Source: Hemicordylus capensis
Lineage: Eukaryota; Chordata; Lepidosauria; Squamata; Cordylidae
Assembly: GCF_027244095.1 (NCBI RefSeq)
Contig: NC_069662.1
Span: 13,108,501 to 13,172,500, forward strand
DNA: 64,000 nt
Direction: 5' to 3'
Shown: positions 10,160 through 22,200 of the stretch, in pieces
Numbering within the stretch: the first letter of the stretch is position 1
How the letters are laid out: each line of letters opens with the position of its first letter
Translations under genes and position numbers: made by a program
Notes under the pieces: model-generated
Databases searched by the model: none
Seen by the model: only the letters and a program-made list of their open reading frames with translations
What the model was told of the DNA's origin: nothing

Positions 10160-10630
10160 TCCGTTCACAGTATGCAAATACAACTCTCCCTTTCGTGTTC
10201 GGGAAAGTCCCGATGATGCATAGGCTATTTGCGAACCAATCAGACGCTTTCTAGGCGAAGCGTTGGGAGAGGTTTTCGCCGCGTGCTCCCTCGGATTCGG
10301 AAAGGAGAAACCGCCGCTACACTTCTCTTACGAATCCGAGGGAGCAAGCGCCGAAGATTCTCCGAACGCTACGCCTAGCAAGCGTCTGATTGGTTCGCAG
10401 GGTTGTGTCATCATTCGCCTCCTTCTCCTCATTTACATAGCGACGCGTGGTTGGCGGTTGGCTTGCCCGTTTCTCTGCGTGGATTGGCCCATGGAAGAAG
10501 CCGGACTTCCTCCCCGCCCGCCCGGGTAGTAGGTCAAGTCCTTTCCTAAGAGGGCTGCCGGAAGACGCTTGCGCGAGGGTCACGTGGCTGAGTCGCGGCG
10601 CCCGCCGGCGCCGCTGTTTCCCTTCCCAAG
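10160..10630 (+). promoter_or_regulatory. METTL17: METTL17 promoter region
   Basis: CpG-rich DNA immediately upstream of the start codon. Visible elements: CCAAT at 10156-10160, an octamer atgcaaat at 10172-10179, mirrored CCAAT boxes in the inverted repeat at 10230-10399, the E-box gtcacgtggc near 10580, and an aagatggctgccgcc YY1-type motif overlapping the start codon. A clear TATA box near the gene is absent, as expected for a housekeeping mitochondrial gene. The start site of transcription is not determined. Confidence 0.7.
10230..10399. repeat. Large inverted repeat in the METTL17 promoter
   Basis: The left arm (10230-10309) and right arm (10323-10399) are about 85% identical in inverted orientation and are separated by a 13-bp spacer. 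Each arm holds tgcgaaccaatcagacgct near the outside and gctccctcggattcg near the inside, so the repeat presents two CCAAT boxes pointing in opposite directions. Weaker inverted similarity may extend outward (tatgcaaat near 10171 against atttacata near 10431). Confidence 0.85.
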
Positions 10631-13600
10631 ATGGCTGCCGCCAGGTGCTTGCAGAGGGCTTGGGGGGTTGCCGCGCCCGACTCCTTTCTGACGTTTAGGG
10701 TGAGTTCCTCCCTTGCAGGCAATGATTGTCCTGCAGGAATAGTTAGCTTTGCACGTAGAGGGGGGCGCCCACTAGGATGACTGCGCTTAATAAAACCGGT
10801 GGCGACTCTTCCTTCTGTTCACACGAACAGGAGAGGGGTGGGCCTGTCTACTCGCTTTTCAAAATGCATGCGAGGGGGAAACTGCTCTGATCGTGAATAG
10901 ATGAAGGTGCCTCGTACTGAGCCAGTCGACTCTTAACTAAAGCGATTTCTGGAGACTTCACCCACCCTTATAATTCCCCATTGTCATCAAATCATTAAAA
11001 TCTCTAGGAATGGAGAATGATCCGATCTTGAGGACATTCCTAGAGGGCCCGGACCCTCTTGTGGCTCTGCCTAAAGTACTTCAGAGGGTCAGTCAGGGCA
11101 ACTGGGACAGAAGTGGTACTGGTTGCCCCGGCATGGCCCCGCAGGCCCTGGTACTCTGCTCTGATTCAGTTGTCAGTAGTGGAACCTCTTCCATTAGGGG
11201 AAAAGTCTGGACCTCCTCATTCAGGGTCTGGGGTCTGGATGGAAAATTGGACCCTGACTGAGGAGGTCTGGCACAGCTCTTGGATAATGCAACCTGAGTT
11301 CCTTTCAGCTGCAGATTCAGGAACGAACTCCCCTAGGATCTTCTGCATGCAAAGCAGATGCTCTAGCATGAAGCTGTGTCACCATAAAAAGGGGGCAAAG
11401 CAAATAATCTATATTGATTTGGAATGTGTTCAGGTGACAAGATTTAAGGACAAGGCTTCCTGTATTCTTAGTAGACCTGCAGAGAGTCTAATTTGGGGGC
11501 AGGAGTAAGAAAAGCTGCTCCAGCTGATATTCCTTCTTCTGCAGCTCTATTAAAAATACAGGGTTGTTGGCATTCTTTGCAACTAACATACATACCCTGC
11601 AGGAGCTGTTGGATCTTATGCATTCTTCCCTACTGTCTTCTCTAAGTTCAACACAGAGCTAAAATTGTCAAGTTCTTTAAAAAGAAAAGAAGAGAAGATG
11701 TTTCAGTGCCCTTAACATCTGCATTTCGTGCAGGATTTCAAAAGTTGCAGCCAGTCCTGCTGGGAAAATTACTGAGAAGGTTATTGAGCACTGTAACTGC
11801 TTTGCATGCAGAAGGTCCCAGGTTCATTCCCTGGCAACATCTCCAGGGAGAGCTGGGAAAGATGCCTGCCTGAAACCTGGGAGAAGCCTCTGCCAGTTGG
11901 TGAAGAGACAGTACTGAGCTAGATGGACCAGTGGTCTGACCCAGTAGAAGGCAGGTTCCTATGTTCAATCTGAACCATAGAAAAATTGCAGTTGTTAAAA
12001 TGAATGTGCTTGCTAGAGGGGGTAAAACACTTAACAGTAAGGTGACCATATTATCTAACCTAACAAGGTTGCCCTTGCATTAACCACCCATTCTTCTCCC
12101 TCTTCGTTTTTGATTTAATTTTAATCTTTGCAGCTTTTCACAGTCAGACCTGATCTCTGAAATCTGTGAAATGATGAAAAAAGAGGTGTCTCTGAGAATA
12201 TGCAGATTATCTTCCTTAGAACCTTGAATAGCAAATTGAACCCCAGGAAGACTTCAAAGTTCTGATGGTTCTTCGCTGATACCAATATTTTGGAATGTTA
12301 TATCCATAATATCTATCTTATTTGTTCATTTTTCTAATTATATACCAGTTTTCCACTCAAAAGATGTTCATGCTGTTTTGCAACAAAAGATTGAAAGAAT
12401 AATAAGCACATAATAGCATCACATTTAAGATATTACATTTTAGACACTAACAATTTGGTCTGGTATGTACTTCCCAGGACCATGGGAAGGCTCCCATAGA
12501 AAAGCTGTTCTAGCTTTTTGTACTGATGATTTTTCTCATTCTCGGTGACCCACACTGGTCCCTGTAGTCCTTAGATTCTGCCTGAATATGATTGTATCTT
12601 GGATCTCACAGCTAACTTGGTTGTCGTCTGTCTCCCATCAGGGCCTGGCCACTGTCATTCCCAAGGTGACTCAAGTGGATAATTCTTCACATTTTCTGGA
12701 AAATGTTCCACACCGCCAGCACCCTGGGATCCTTCACCTCAAAAGCGTCAAGCTTCCGCCTGAGTTGGTAGAGGCAGCTTCCTTTCTGGTGGCCCGTGAG
12801 TGAAACCCTCAAAAGATAACAGTATGGTGGGGGGAGGGTACTGCATCACCACATATCTGCTGCCTCTCGCTCCTGTCTCATCCTCTTCTCTCTTCCCATT
12901 CTTTTTCTGTTGTCTCCACCAGTGTTGAAACTTAAATTGTAAGCACCTCTGAGCGGGAGCCTATTTTTTTTGCATAGACTTCTCTTTTGTATAAAGCATC
13001 ACATATGTGGATGATGCTGTATAGACATGAACAAAACAGGGATGTGCTTGTGGCCACACAGAGGGAGCTGCTGTGAGTGCCCCTCATGTTGAATTACTTT
13101 CTTTCTCCCAGAATCCTCTGTGCGCAACCTGGACCAACAGGCCAAGGCCCTCACCAACTATCTGTGGAGCCGCAAACGCCCTCTGGAAATAGCAGACCTG
13201 CAAAGGCAGGCCCAGCAGGTGGAGCAGAAACTGAAGGAGGAGCTGGCCCACGAGAAAGGTAAACATGGGATTGGGAGTAACTTTGTCGTGGTTGTTGGCC
13301 ATTTTGTTTCCATATGTTTCAAAGCACCTCCTAGCTCAGCGAGAGGTGAATGAATGATCCTGAGGGAAGGGTCAACCTCTCGTGCCATGCTCTAGAGGCA
13401 CTCAGAAGTGTGAGGCCTTGTCTTCCCTGGTTTTGAGTGTCTCCTAGCTTAACATGAGGGCAAAGGTTGGCCCTTTCCATCTCTCAGTCCTCTGGAAGAG
13501 TAAGCGACCTTCATTCATTTCTTGCCAGACTGGGATGAAATATTTTCATTACTTCTGAGGGTCAGACATCTACTGCTCCACTTGCCAGCTTGTCAGTGGC

Positions 13601-16600
13601 AAGTTCTCCCCAGTCTTCTGGTGAGCAGGACATCCAGCACCACACAGATATCCTCTCCAGAGGTCTCGTTTCCCCTGCCATTTTTGAAAAAGTAAGAAAT
13701 GGCAGGAATCCTTTCTGAGCAGGAGGAGAGGACTCCTACTGTTTCTCACCATCTCTACACCCCAGTGCAAATGACAGAAGACCCGCTTCTCTCCTGTGCC
13801 ACAAAAGGATCTGAGGGGATTGGTGGCAGCCACAAATAATGGATGGCTGGTGAGTTTAACCCTAAATTTGTGGACCTCTGCTGAGGGTGTTCCAACACGA
13901 TATGAGTTGCCCATTTGAAGGACTGGGGAGCAGGAAGAAGGAGACTTTCTCTTTATGCCAGTCTGGAAGGCAGCAGGTCTTATGCCACCCTGGTGTAAGG
14001 TGAGAGATCTCCTCACTTCTCAAATGTGCATGCCAGAGAGTTGGGAGGCAGTTTAGAAACTACAAGTTGTGGACTGGCTTCCAAGACCAGAAAAAATGTT
14101 TGTGCTCGTCATTATTTTGATCTGGTAGATGTTCATGTTAAAAAGACTTAGAACTGGGAGTTCATATTAAAAAGACTTTGTTGTTTTAGGCCTTGTGGTG
14201 TTGTTTTTTTTAACCACAACTCGCCCTCGGCTGCTAATGCAGGATAATACATCCATAAAAATCTCTCTCCCTCAGATGCATTGGCCCATCTGGGTGAGGC
14301 CAAAGAGGAGAAGAAGCTGGAGAAAAGGGTCTTGTATGCCATCCGTAAAACAACTTACCACTGGAAGCCACTGAAGTGAGTGTTCCTGGCTATGCTTCCA
14401 GGATCCAAGGGCCCAATTTCCGGGGAAGATTTCTCCAAACAGAACATGCTGTGTCTAGATTACTGAATGCAGATTTACCCATGAAACACTCTTTCACACA
14501 ACCTCCCTCCCTTTCAACTCATAACGTGCACCTTAGTGTGTGCACAGCAAGCAGGGATTCAATTCCAGATCAATTTATAGTAAAACATGTGCTCTTGCAC
14601 ATGCATCCTTTATTCATTCGATTTCTATACCGCTCTTCTAAAAATGGCTCAGGACGGTTATACACACCATAAGGGAGATCTTCATGCTCTAAGCATGCAT
14701 ACACACACCCTTCTCAGCCATTGTTCAGCTGTTAAGATTTCACCTATCTTTGTCCATACATGTTCAGTCTATTTTTGAGCAGCCATAAGGATTAAATACT
14801 TGATTTGGAGAAAGAAAGCTGAGATTCTCTGAAGGTTGAATCAAATTTGGGAAACATGAAAGAGATCCCTTCCTTTATGGTAACAGATACCAGCAGCCCA
14901 AGCTTAAATACTGCTTGTAAAACCTTTTGCACACAGACATCTAGTGGGAAGTTCCGGCCCCGCCCATGGTGCCAGCATGTGAGACTGGAAGGTATGGTAC
15001 CATAGGCCAGGGGCTCCTGACCTGTGGTACTCCAAAAACCCCGCCAGTGCCTGTAATAAGGCAGCACTCCCTTTTGACTCTCTTTGGTTTGTCCTTTCTA
15101 GTTACACTGAAGAGTTCAGCTTTGTGTACATGGTAGCCCGCATGGACGGGATGTTTGCAGCTGTGTCGCGGGCTTTCCATGAGGTGAGTTGCTCCTTCAA
15201 CGTTTGGGAACATGTGTTCAAGATTACCGGGTGGGAATGAGCAATCCTTTTTTCAGCAACATCAGATGACAAAAGGCCAGATCTTTCGCCTTCTGCCCCA
15301 CACACAATGGCCTGCTTTGGGCTCATTTGCCCAACCAGCACACTCACAGATGAAAATGTGTGTCTTGGGCGCACATGTATCCCCATTTTCACTGCACGAT
15401 TGCCTATTGCATGGGGGCATGGTTCATCCAAGCAGTCATAGGAAGCTGCCATATACAGAATCAAACCATTGGTCCATCTAGCTCAGTATTGTCTACACAG
15501 ACTGGCAGTGGTTTCTCCAGGGTTGCAGGCAGGAGGCTCTCTCATCCCTATCTTGGAGATGCCAGGGAGAGAACTTGGACTCCTCTGCATGCAAGCAGGC
15601 AGGTGCTGTTCCCAGAACGGCCCCATCCCCTAAAGGGAATATCTTACGCTGTTCACACATCTAGTCTCCCATTCAAATGCAAACCAGGATGGACTTTGCT
15701 TAGCAAAGTGGGCAGTTCATGCTTGCTATCACAGGACCAGCTCTCCTCGCATGAGGGGAGTCCCTCTGTAGGTGCTACAAATGTGACTTCAAAGTAGTTC
15801 ATTTGGAGCATGTGTGTAGGAATGCTTCATACAAACCACCCCTGCGATCAGGGCAGTAGCATGCTGGGGAGAGAGATGTGTGCACTCATGTCTTTATCAC
15901 ATGGTAGAGCAAAGTGTCCTCCAAACCAGCCCTCTTTCATTGAAAAGCATTGCTTCTGATTTATATCTGTAACTGAATTCAAGATAGGGGCGATGCTTTA
16001 GCTACTTGAGGCCCAGGTCCCAATCCAGTGGGGCTTTAGTAGCCTTTGAGCAAGTTAACAATATCTCTGCTGCAACTCCCTTTCAGCAAAAAGTAGATCT
16101 TGTTTAGTATGCATAATACTCTTTGGGGAATCTCTTCCAGCTTTCTCTTTCTTGCTGGTGCCAGCTACTTGGGATCTTAATTTTTATTTATTTATTTAAA
16201 ATATTTCTTTACTTCCCAACACTTGCATCCCTGGGTGGTTTACAATTAAAATTTCCCCTTTAGCTTCAGTTGCCAAACTCAAAGGGAATTTAGGTAGTGA
16301 TTGCACTCCAGAGATTAACAAAATTTTAAAAATGTGATGTGATTTATCAAAAACTAGATAGTATCATGTGTTAACAGTAACTCATAGACAGTTCTCAGAC
16401 TATTTATTTGACTAAGTCTGGGTTTAGAGTTAGTCAAACTTTTTTCAAGTTCTTTGAAGTTAGAAATTGCCGGGGGCGGAGTGTATTTTAATTCAGTGTG
16501 CTGTTCGTTTGGGGTAAATATAGGTATAACTTGTATTTAACACCTCTCTTTTTTTTTAAGGTGGTCATCTTCTAAATATGATAAAACATAACAGTCTCAG

Positions 16601-18626
16601 TCTTTCTTCCTTGACTGCCTCAGAATGTTTATACCCATCACAGTTAAAATTCCAGTGTACTCATGGGCTTACTGCCAGGGTTCTCAAGTGTAGCCCAGCA
16701 ACATCTGGGAACCTATAACTCACATCATCCCCAGCCACAGTTGACCATTGTAGCTGTGGATGATGGGCATTGTTGTCCACCGTCTGGGAGATCCAAGTTC
16801 GAGGACCCTGGTTTACAGGGTTTCTCGTTGTTTGAATGAGTAACAGATATGTTGCTTTCCAAATGTTCAGATCACAAGTCAGTCATTAGTAGACCATAAA
16901 ACAACCACAGGGCTCTGTAGTCACCAGGAGTCGACATCGACTCAACAGCACACTTTACCTTTAAGAGACGATTACTTAAGATATCATAATTTCTTTCCAT
17001 GGCCTGGGATCCATATACCTGAGGAACCGCCACACCTTGTATTAGCCCATATACCACTGGCAGTCATGTGGTCATACCCTACCTCATCGTCCCTCCTTGT
17101 GAAAGATTAAAACTGGGATAGAAGCAGAGCTTTTACTGCTGTGCCCCCTAGAATTTGAACCAGCCTGCCTTAAGACATGCAAAGTAGCCCGTTTCTGGTG
17201 TTGATTTACTAATGAGGAGGACAGCTATTCTATCATTGCTTTGTTTCATGGCTTTATTTTCTTGTATGTTTTAATATATATCTCCGGTATATTTGATATA
17301 TGGTGTTTACTGGGGGATCCTACCCTGTGGTGGTCCAGATGTTGCTCAACTACAGCCACAATGAGTTGTGCCTGGGAATGATGGGAATTGTAGTTCAGCA
17401 ACATCTGGTGGACCACAGTTTGGAAACTCCTGGTTTGTTTGTTTGTTTGTTTGTTTGTTCATATTTGACAAAAATACATCAAATCAATCAATAAAAAATT
17501 TTACGTGGTCCCAAACTTCTGCCTCTGGGCGGTTTGCAGTAACATGAAACAGAAATTAAAACCTTAAAACAATTTACAGCCACGATTTTGTACACCGCCT
17601 AGAGGTGTGCATATCAGGTGGTATAAAAATATGAAAAAGAAAAAAGTCTAGTTAAAACAGCTTAGGAATATTTTTTAAAAATGTTTTCAGAGACGTGGAG
17701 ACTCTTATTGTAGTAGTGTTCTTATTTTTGTCTTGGATGGGGAGGCTCTTATTTTAGGAGTGCATTCCAGAGTGTCGAGGCAGCAATAGAGAAGGCCCAT
17801 CCTTGTATAGCCACAAGATGACCTGGTGGCAACTGCAGATGAACTTCTCTGGATGATCTCAATGGGCGATGAGACTCATAGTGAAGATGTTCTCTTAAAT
17901 ACCTTGGGCCTGAGCTGATTAGGCCTTTATTAGTTATAACCAGCACCTTGTCTTTTGCCCAGAAACGTATTGGTAGCCAGTGTAGTTCTTTTATTATGGT
18001 CTCTTCATCATGACCCAGAGACCAACCTGGCTGCCGCATTCTGTACCAACTGCAATTTCTGGACTACATACAAAGGCAGCCCCACATAGTGTGCATTGCA
18101 GTAGTCTGGTCTGGAGGTTACCAGCATATGTACTACTGTTTTTAGGTCATTCTTCTCAAGAAACAGATGCATCTGGCATATCAGCCGAAGCTGATAGAAA
18201 GCACCTCTGGCCACTGCCTCTGCTTCAGTATGAGACACCAGGGAGGGATTTGGATCCAGAAGCACTCCCTGACTGTGTGCCTGTTCTGGGGAACTGTGAC
18301 CCCATCCAAAACCACCAGATCAAATTTGTCTTTTGAATTACCCCCCCCCCCCAATAAGTACTTCCATCTTATTTGGATTCATTCTCAGGCTATCCCTCCT
18401 CTAGCCCAGGGTTTCTCAATGTGTGGGGCCCCAGATGTTATTGGACTTCAACTCCCATAATCCCCAGCCCCAGTGGCCTTTGGTTGGGAATTATGGGAGT
18501 TGAAGTCCAATTACATCTGGCGACCCACACGTTGAGAAACCCTGCTCTAGCCCATCACTGCTTCCAGGCAAACATTTAGGGAGGTTATGATTTCTGATGA
18601 TGTTGACATGGAAAAATAGATTAGAT

Positions 18627-18682
<56 letters not shown>

Positions 18683-19152
18683 CTGGTTTTCAGTGTTAGA
18701 AACACATCTCAGATTTTAAGTCAATCAAAGTCTCTATGATTTATGAGGGGATTTCCCTCTTTTTGTTTCCTTCAGATCCAGAAGCGAGTTCCAGACTTCC
18801 AGCCCTGCACCCTGTTGGATTTTGGCTCGGGGACTGGCACCGTCAGCTGGTGAGAAAACCCATAGAGTGGAGAGAAAGGATGTTCAGCAGTGATGGAGAA
18901 GTTCCTAGAGGGAAGAAGGGAGGGAGCCATCTGCTGGGACCCTAGGTTCAGGGAACCTTTCATCCCAGAGATGTACCGTATTTACCCAAATAGAAAGTGA
19001 CTCTGAATTTAAGACAGCTAGCTGAACCCGCACAGAGCATCTGTGTGGTAGTTTACTTACTTCTTGGGGTTTCGTTGGGAGAATATGTTTGGCTGGCCCT
19101 CCCTTTGTAGCCGTGCATTGCACCATGTTCCCTTCTCTCTCCCCGTGTTCTC

Positions 19153-19219
<67 letters not shown>

Positions 19220-22200
19220 AAAAGACAGGCTGAATACAAGTTATACCAAAAGAGAGAAGACTCTGAATTCAAGATGACCCTCCTATATTTAACATTAAAG
19301 AACTGTGGGGGTGGGGTGGGGACCTTGTCTTAAATTCAGGTAAATACAGTAGGTGTGACGTCTCACTTTCCCCCTTCTTCCTCTATAGGGCAGCACACAG
19401 CATTTGGGGAAAGACAATAAAGGAATATATGAACATCGACTCCTCTGCTCCAATGTTAGCCTTGTCTGAGAAGCTGATGAAAGGTGAGAGCTATACGAGG
19501 CACTTTGAGGAGGAAAACAGAGTGCATGTATTTCGTCCCACTCAGCCAGATGTCTAGGAACCCAGCTAACCCTATTGAATTATGCTTTTTGCCCATCTTA
19601 TAGGTAGGGTATTGGGTTTCAATCCACAGGGAAGGATTCATTGAAATGTGTAGGATTCATTGAAATAAAGCTGTGCTTGGCCTCCATCCACAGTTCCCCT
19701 TTGTTTCAGTGGACCCAGAGCAGGAGAACTTACTCATGGATTGTGCCTTTGATATCCAGATTTGCTAGTCTCTAGCTCCACTTACTGACTCAGCTCCCCA
19801 GGGCTGGCTGTAGAATTTGCAAAGAACGATATACTGTAATCTTATCTAAGGGATAGTTCTCATTGAAATAGTTACTCCGTAGGCTGTTTCACCGAGTCCC
19901 CATGCTAAGTTTTTTTTAAAAAAATCAACACGCACAAAAACGAGCTCATCTGGAAAAGGTTCCAGCTGTGGTCCTCTAGCTTATTTATTTATTTATTTTT
20001 ACATTTATATCCCGCTCTTCCTCCAAGGAGCCCAGAGCGGTGTGCTACATACTTGAGTTTCTCCTCACAACAACCCTGTGAAGGTAGGTTAGGCTGAGAG
20101 AGAAGTGGCTGATCCAGAGTCACCCAGCTAGTATCATGGCTGAATGGGGATTTGAAGTCAGGTCTCTCTGGTCCTAGTCCAGCACTCTAACCACTGCACC
20201 ACGCTGACTCTCTGAATAGAAGGCAAATCCTTGAATCTTTTTCAGATTGTACAAATAAAGCCGTTTGTCCAAATGACACTTCAGTATCCTTTCTCACTCA
20301 GAATAATCCTGCATCTGCTCATTGTGGGGAAAAGGTCAAGGAGCTGTGCAAGGGAAGAAATGCCCTATCCCCTGACCAATGGACATCACACACAGGCACT
20401 GAGGTTTAACCAAGTGTTACCCACACACATTTCCCGGCTAATTTTTGCAGCCTTAAAGGCTTGAAACCTGATTTTAAAACAAACCACCCCAAACCTCTGC
20501 TTCTCACATTCCAAAATATCAACTGTGTGGAAAATAGACTTTAATCTGAGGTAGACCACCTGAGGCTCTCTAGCTGCTGTTGGACTACAGCTCCCATCAT
20601 TCCCTGCTGCACGCTTGTGACTAGAGAACAGCTGGAGAGCCTCAGGTGGGCTGCCCCTAAACGATAACCCTCTTCCCATCCGCTCAGGTGTCTCCAAGTT
20701 GCAGTTCAGTCCCACCCACCTTTCAAAGTCAACCCAGTGTTTCCCCACAAGCCCCTTTTTCCCTCTCCATGCGTCTTCCTATTGTTTTGTTTTTTTTCCT
20801 CCCCAGGGACATGTGAGCAGCTTTGCTTCCCAGGAGTCTATTTCCGGCAGTTCCTTCCTGTGTCCCCCAAGGTAAAAGCCACTCTGCCTCATCTCCTCCC
20901 AGCAGCAGCTGCTGTAAGAGCCAGCAAAGTCCAGCGGGACCTCATTAAGAGCTGTTCAGCCATCTGAGGTCTGGGTGGTTCAGGAGCCTTAGGGACTGTT
21001 AAGATAGCCCTTCTCCTGGCATGGTTTTCTTGAGTGGCACAAAGAGTTCCCACTTGGCCTAGTTACACTCCGCAGCTTGTTATTTTCTCCCTCCACTGTC
21101 TGCCCTCCTACACACACACACCGCTTAATTGCTGAATCCAGTCCAAATTCAGGGTGGATTTCTTTATTTTAAAAAAGCCCAACTTTCAGGCTAAAAGGCC
21201 TCAAAAGGCAACAAATTTTAATATCATAAAAAGGGTTTTTTTTACAAACGTCAATCTGTACAATCTATGCCAGTGGTTCCCAACCTGTGGCCTATGGATC
21301 ACTAGTGGTCCGTGAGGGTACTGCAGGTGGTCCATGGGGTGGGGGGGGAGATAATCTAATCAACATCAGCCTTCTCATTGGGTGTTACCTGTTAAGAACA
21401 TAAGAACAGCCCTGCTGGATCAGGCCCAAGGAAGCCCATCTAGCCCAGCATCCCGTTTTGCACAGTGGCCCACCAGATGCTGCTGGAAGCCACACAGGCA
21501 GGAGTTGAGGGCATGCCCTCTACCTGTTTCCTACTGGTAGGCCTACTGCAGGTAAATGTACTGTGATGAGTGCAATATTTTCAGCCTAACCTACCTCACA
21601 GGGTAGTTGTGAGCAGAAATGTAACCATGTGCTCTGAGCTTCCTTGGAGGGAGAGTGGGATATACATGTAAAAATAAAATGTTTCTGAGCTAGCTTAATA
21701 AATTGTTAGAAATAATTTAGGCATTTGATCAGTGTTCCCTCTATGGCGGGCACACATGCCTGTGCTCACAAGTTTTTTGCTGTCTGCTCAGTTAATTTTA
21801 GATCCCGCTCAGGTTGAATCAGGAAGGCCCCCATTCTGAATGCATGTGTGCACAAACTGCCTTGATACTCCCGCCCAGAGCAAAACTCATTCCGCACACA
21901 GATGAAAAGAATTCGAGAACATTTGCTACATAATTTGATACATCTACCTTGATACATAAGTTTAATTTCTGTCAGCCATTGGCTGTGTTAAAAATGTTTA
22001 GAACACTTTGTTCCTACGGTGCTCCACAAAAGCTTTTGATGACGGTGTAATGATCCACGTACAAGAAAATGTTGGGAACCAGATCTATATGATTTACACT
22101 TCTTAAAGCAATGCATCTTTAATAGTATTTAGATTTTGAGGATAGGGGAGTATTGACCCAGTTTACTGAACTGTGTTTTATTAACAGCACACCTGTTTAC

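Larger units (their letters stand above)
21268..22082. mobile_element. Probable hAT-Charlie-like remnant with nested insertions
   Basis: The left part gccagtggttcccaacctg and the right part atgttgggaacc are inverted and recall hAT-Charlie ends (cagtggttcycaa). Between them lie a CR1 3' end (21394-21545) and a MIR-like piece (21575-21690). Borders are approximate and no target duplication was confirmed. Confidence 0.4.

Noticed and set aside
13570-14016. 148-codon open frame on the - strand in METTL17 intron 3
   Set aside because: No recognisable domain, no conserved context; length is within chance for this composition.
19057-19333. Ser/Leu- and Arg/Glu-repeat open frames
   Set aside because: They arise only from the (CT)n tract; no splice or conservation context.
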